A DNA stretch of 18,071 nt, taken from SG8-30 sp037443885. GTDB taxonomy: Bacteria; Pseudomonadota; Gammaproteobacteria; Steroidobacterales; Steroidobacteraceae. Both the position numbers and the translations under genes were made by a program. The notes below the pieces were generated by a model. That model was not told where the DNA came from, made no database searches, and saw nothing but the letters and a program-made list of their open reading frames with translations. Shown piece by piece: positions 15,341 to 18,071 of the stretch. Location: assembly GCA_037443885.1 (NCBI GenBank), contig JBBINN010000046.1, forward strand, positions 1-18,071, written 5' to 3'. Within the stretch, counting starts at the first letter, position 1. Each line of letters opens with the position of its first letter.

Positions 15341-16282
15341 ATGAACAGCAGGACCGGAACAGGCAAGTACGAGTACCTGCTCGCACGCTGTCGGGGTCTG
15401 GCGCCCGTGACCACCGCCGTCGCCCACCCCTGCGAGGAGACTGCCCTCGCCGGGGCGATGGAGGCGGCGAGGCTCGGGTTGATCCGGCCGATCCTGGTAG
15501 GCCCCGAGACGCGCATCCGCGATCTCGCCGGCCTGCACGACATCGATCTCGGCCCGGCACAGATCGTGGATGCCGCCCACAGCCATGACGCGGCTGCACG
15601 GGCCGTTCGAATCGTCCGCGAGGGACGCGCGGAGCTGCTCATGAAGGGCAGCCTGCACACGGACGAGCTGCTCAGCGCGGTGCTGGCGCACGACTCCGGC
15701 CTGCGCACGGCCCGCCGCGTCAGCCACGCGTTCATCATGGACGTCCCGACCTACCACAAGGTGCTGGTCGTGACGGACGCGGCCATCAACATCGCGCCGA
15801 CCCTCGAGGACAAGGTCGACATCTGCCAGAACGCGATCGACCTCGCGCACGCGCTGGAGGTCGAGCGGCCCAAGGTGGCGATCCTCGCCGCGGTGGAAAC
15901 CGTGACCTCCAAGATGCCCGCAACCATCGAAGCAGCCGCCCTGTGCAAGATGGCGGAGCGGGGCCAGATCCGGGGCGCCCTGCTCGACGGGCCGCTGGCA
16001 TTCGACAGCGCCATCAGCGCGGACGCCGCCCGCACCAAAGGCATCGAGTCCCGGGTGGCCGGCGATCCCGACATCCTGCTCGTGCCGGATCTCGAGGCGG
16101 GCAACATACTCGCCAAGCTGCTCAACTTCCTGGCGAACTCCGACAGCGCCGGCATCGTGCTCGGTGCACGCGTTCCCGTGATCCTGACGAGCCGCGCGGA
16201 CAGCGTGCGCTCGCGGATCGCGAGTTGCGCGGTGGCGATGCTCGCCGCCCACGCCCGCCGCCAGCCGGCCGGTGCCCGCTAG
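15341..16282 (+). CDS. Phosphate acetyl/butyryltransferase (short PTA domain protein)
   Basis: The 313-residue enzyme exchanges CoA of an acyl-CoA for phosphate. Family landmarks are clear: LMKGSLHTDELLSAVL (100-115), SHAFIMDVPTY (128-138), VVTDAAINIAPTLEDKVDICQNAIDLA (143-169), AAVETVTSKMPATIEAAALCKMAERGQI (183-210), DGPLAFDSAIS (216-226), VPDLEAGNILAK (248-259) and LGARVPVILTSRADS (274-288). It corresponds to the C-terminal half of the bifunctional MaoC-type hydratase/PTA proteins of many proteobacteria, but lacks the hydratase domain and also lacks the N-terminal P-loop/DRTGG regions of E. coli Pta. GAGGGA seven bases before the ATG supports the start. The kinase gene next to it completes the PTA-ACK pathway. 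Whether acetyl-, propionyl- or butyryl-CoA is preferred cannot be read directly. Confidence 0.92.
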   Translation: MNSRTGTGKYEYLLARCRGLAPVTTAVAHPCEETALAGAMEAARLGLIRPILVGPETRIRDLAGLHDIDLGPAQIVDAAHSHDAAARAVRIVREGRAELLMKGSLHTDELLSAVLAHDSGLRTARRVSHAFIMDVPTYHKVLVVTDAAINIAPTLEDKVDICQNAIDLAHALEVERPKVAILAAVETVTSKMPATIEAAALCKMAERGQIRGALLDGPLAFDSAISADAARTKGIESRVAGDPDILLVPDLEAGNILAKLLNFLANSDSAGIVLGARVPVILTSRADSVRSRIASCAVAMLAAHARRQPAGAR

Positions 16283-16289
16283 GACCGAC

Positions 16290-17507
16290 GTGGTGGACCA
16301 GGGCGGCCGCGGGGGGCTGATACTCGTCCTGAATGCCGGCTCCTCGAGCCTCAAGTTCGCGCTCTACCGGGCCGGCGGGGACCCCGACGGCCGCCTCGAG
16401 GCCCGTGGCCAGGTCGAGGGCATCGGCACCGCGCCGCGGTTCGAGGTGCGTGACGCGTCGGGCGATGCGATCGACGAGCCGCGGCTCGAACCAGCGCTCG
16501 TCCGGGACGGACACGCCGCACTCGATGCCGTGACGGCCTGGCTGGGCGAGCGCTGGCGGCACGACCGGCTGCTGGCCATCGGGCATCGTGTCGTCCACGG
16601 AGGCCCGCTCTTCCCGGGCCCCACCCGGGTCACGCCGGACGTTTTGGCGGCCCTCGAGGACTATGTCCCGCTAGCGCCCCTGCATCAGCCCCACAATCTC
16701 GCGGCCATCGCCGCCGCGTTCGAACGACTGCCGGACGTGCCACAGGTCGCCTGCTTCGACACCAGCTTCCATCGCACGCAGCCACCCGTGGCCCAACTCG
16801 TGCCGCTGCCCGAAGAGATCCGCCGCCAGGGCGTGCAGCGCTATGGCTTCCACGGCCTGTCCTACGAGTACATCGCAAGCGTCCTGCCCGGATTCGCGCC
16901 GGACATCGCGGGCGGGCGCGTGATCGTCGCCCACCTTGGCAGCGGCGCGAGCCTCTGCGCGATGCTCGGTAGCCGCAGCGTCGACAGCACGCTCGGCTTC
17001 ACGGCACTCGACGGCCTGTGCATGGGAACGCGGCCGGGTTCGCTGGATCCGGGCATCATCCTGTACCTCGTCCAGGGCCTCGCGATGTCGGCCGGGCAGG
17101 TCGAGGACGTCCTCTACCGCAAGTCCGGCCTGCTGGGCCTGTCGGGCATCAGCGGCGACATGCGGCGCCTGCTCGCCAGTCGCGAGCCGTCGGCCGCCAT
17201 CGCCGTGGATTACTTCGTCTACCGCGCGGCCCGCGAGATCGGTGCGCTGACGGCGGTGCTGGGCGGACTGGACGGGCTCGTGTTCACGGCGGGCATCGGC
17301 GAGAACTCCGCCGCGATCCGCCGGCGCATCTGCGAGGCCTGCGCCTGGCTCGGGCTGGAGCTCGATCCGCCGGCGAACGAGATCGGCGGCCCGAGGATCT
17401 CCCGCGAGGGCAGCCGCGTGCGGGCCTGGGTGATTCCCACCAACGAGGAGCTGATGATCGCCCGGCATACCCGGCGGCTGCTGGGACTGGGCGCACGCGC
17501 CGGCTGA
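16290..17507 (+). CDS. ackA: Acetate/propionate-family kinase
   Basis: The 405-residue protein carries the complete acetate kinase set: NAGSSSLKF (Asn15), GHRVVHGG (Arg100), LHQPHN (His132), CFDTSFH (catalytic Asp157), YGFHGLSYEY (His188), HLGSGASL (phosphate loop), TALDGLCMGTRPGSLDPG (Arg248), GLSGISGDMR, FTAGIGENS and the C-terminal TNEE with Glu387. It transfers phosphate between acyl-phosphate and ADP, acting with the PTA encoded just upstream to yield ATP and a short-chain acid, or in reverse to activate the acid. Start choice: GTG at 16290, with AGGA five bases upstream and 7 bases after the PTA stop; GTG at 16272 would overlap PTA and has no visible Shine-Dalgarno. The symbol reflects the family; propionate or butyrate specificity is possible. 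Confidence 0.92.
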   Translation: MVDQGGRGGLILVLNAGSSSLKFALYRAGGDPDGRLEARGQVEGIGTAPRFEVRDASGDAIDEPRLEPALVRDGHAALDAVTAWLGERWRHDRLLAIGHRVVHGGPLFPGPTRVTPDVLAALEDYVPLAPLHQPHNLAAIAAAFERLPDVPQVACFDTSFHRTQPPVAQLVPLPEEIRRQGVQRYGFHGLSYEYIASVLPGFAPDIAGGRVIVAHLGSGASLCAMLGSRSVDSTLGFTALDGLCMGTRPGSLDPGIILYLVQGLAMSAGQVEDVLYRKSGLLGLSGISGDMRRLLASREPSAAIAVDYFVYRAAREIGALTAVLGGLDGLVFTAGIGENSAAIRRRICEACAWLGLELDPPANEIGGPRISREGSRVRAWVIPTNEELMIARHTRRLLGLGARAG

Positions 17508-17508
17508 C

Positions 17509-17542
17509 GGCCGCATGCGGCAGCTCGCGGCCTGCCGCGGCC
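17509..17542. terminator. Possible GC-rich hairpin terminator between convergent genes
   Basis: Just after the kinase stop, GCGGCA (17517-17522) pairs with TGCCGC (17533-17538) across a 10-base loop, flanked by GGCC (17509-17512) and GGCC (17539-17542) with a 4-base bulge. There is no T-run, so it is not a canonical intrinsic terminator. Its position between convergent genes makes a terminator role plausible. A second small hairpin, CCGGC-N6-GCCGG, lies at 17580-17595. Confidence 0.3.
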
Positions 17543-17611
17543 ACGCCGTCGACCCAGCCGCTTCGCCTCCGCGCTTCGACCGGCCGTACAGCCGGAGCGT
17601 AGCGATGCCGA

Positions 17612-18071
17612 CTACGTCGACGGGGCCTGGGCCGGCGCGGCGAAGCGCGCCTCGATGAGGAAGGGACCCCGGCGCGACATCGCCGCGGCGAGTGCGTCCT
17701 CCAGTGTCTCCGCGGCGTCCACTGCCACCGCCTCGACGCCGAAGCCCCGGGCGATCTGCACGAAGTCGAGCGCCGGCCGGTCGAGCGACAGCACCGGCCA
17801 GGCACCGGGCCCCGGCGGCCTGCCCTCGATCTGCAGGTGCTCGTGGGCCAGGATCGCGTAGCTGCGGTTCGCGCAGATCACGGTCGTGACATCGAGGTTC
17901 CCGCGCGCCTGCGTCCACAGCGCCTGGATGGTGTAGAGCGCGCTGCCGTCGCCGGATAGCGTCAGCACCCTGCGCCCGGGCGCGCCGAGCGCGGCGCCGG
18001 TGGCGAGCGGCAGCGAGCCGCCGATCGAGCCGCCCGTCAGCTCCAGGCAATCGTGCGGCGCCGCTGCGGCG
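17612..18071 (-). CDS. Thiamine-diphosphate enzyme, acetolactate-synthase large-subunit-like (C-terminal part; 5' end beyond window)
   Basis: About 152 C-terminal residues are present; the frame continues through the right edge without a start. The visible part is the diphosphate-binding (C-terminal) domain of thiamine-diphosphate enzymes: ELTGGSIGGSLPLATGAALG, then GDGSALYTIQALWTQARGNLD with the GDG...N cofactor motif ending at ICANRSYAIL, and the closing DFVQIARGFGVEAVAV and GPFLIEARF stretches. TIQALWTQAR and VTTVICANRSYAIL are characteristic of the acetolactate-synthase-like / benzoylformate-decarboxylase-like group rather than biosynthetic IlvB/IlvI itself. The reaction (decarboxylation or ligation of a 2-oxo acid) cannot be settled without the N-terminal half. 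It is convergent with the kinase gene, 104 bases apart. The stop is TAG at 17612-17614 (minus strand). Confidence 0.88.
   Translation of the reverse strand, partial: AAAAPHDCLELTGGSIGGSLPLATGAALGAPGRRVLTLSGDGSALYTIQALWTQARGNLDVTTVICANRSYAILAHEHLQIEGRPPGPGAWPVLSLDRPALDFVQIARGFGVEAVAVDAAETLEDALAAAMSRRGPFLIEARFAAPAQAPST

Noticed and set aside
16671..18050. 459-codon - frame spanning the kinase and the right-edge gene
   Set aside because: It crosses two real genes in a different frame, and its composition is that of a GC-driven shadow.
1..18071. Search for CRISPR arrays, tRNA/rRNA genes, transposases, phage genes and attachment sites
   Set aside because: No repeated spacer pattern, cloverleaf sequence, transposase motif or long terminal inverted repeats were seen; nearly all of the window is assigned to coding genes.

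Overview
The window is very GC-rich with tightly packed genes, 4-bp stop/start overlaps and a mix of families (RND and MacAB-type efflux, NlpE/META lipoprotein, YihG-like acyltransferase, DUF938, DUF3422, UbiB/ABC1 kinase) typical of Proteobacteria. A high-GC gammaproteobacterium of the Xanthomonadales/Nevskiales/Steroidobacter type fits best, but this is inferred from family content only. I saw no rRNA, tRNA, CRISPR array, insertion sequence or phage gene.

Left part (1-9290) holds two tripartite-efflux loci facing each other. On the + strand, an open frame entering from the left edge runs into an RND adaptor lipoprotein and an RND permease. That first frame is odd: its start reads as the C-terminal part of a short-chain dehydrogenase and, from about base 145, as the C-terminal third of a TolC-type outer-membrane factor. 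On the - strand, a four-gene operon encodes an NlpE-META lipoprotein, an ABC ATPase, a MacA-like adaptor lipoprotein and a MacB-like permease. The two loci end tail to tail with 3 bases between stop codons.

Middle (9291-12975): a divergent intergenic region, a small GFA/CENP-V-type zinc protein that lacks one expected zinc-ligand cysteine, then a YihG/PlsC-type acyltransferase followed after 2 bases by a DUF938 methyltransferase-fold protein. The latter converges on, and overlaps by 32 bases, a minus-strand DUF3422 membrane-anchored protein.

Right part (12976-17507): a four-gene + strand run of an ABC1/UbiB/COQ8-family kinase-like protein, a DHRS12-like short-chain dehydrogenase, a short phosphate acyltransferase (PTA) and an acetate/propionate-type kinase (ACK). 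PTA and ACK together would convert an acyl-CoA to the free acid with ATP formation. The window closes with the 3' part of a minus-strand thiamine-diphosphate enzyme of the acetolactate-synthase large-subunit-like group, convergent with the kinase.

Most of this is recognisable housekeeping or accessory physiology. No wholly novel system is evident. The best leads are the SDR-TolC chimera, the NlpE-META lipoprotein locked into an ABC exporter operon, the insert in the MacA-like adaptor, the cysteine-deficient GFA protein, and the ABC1-SDR-PTA-ACK run.
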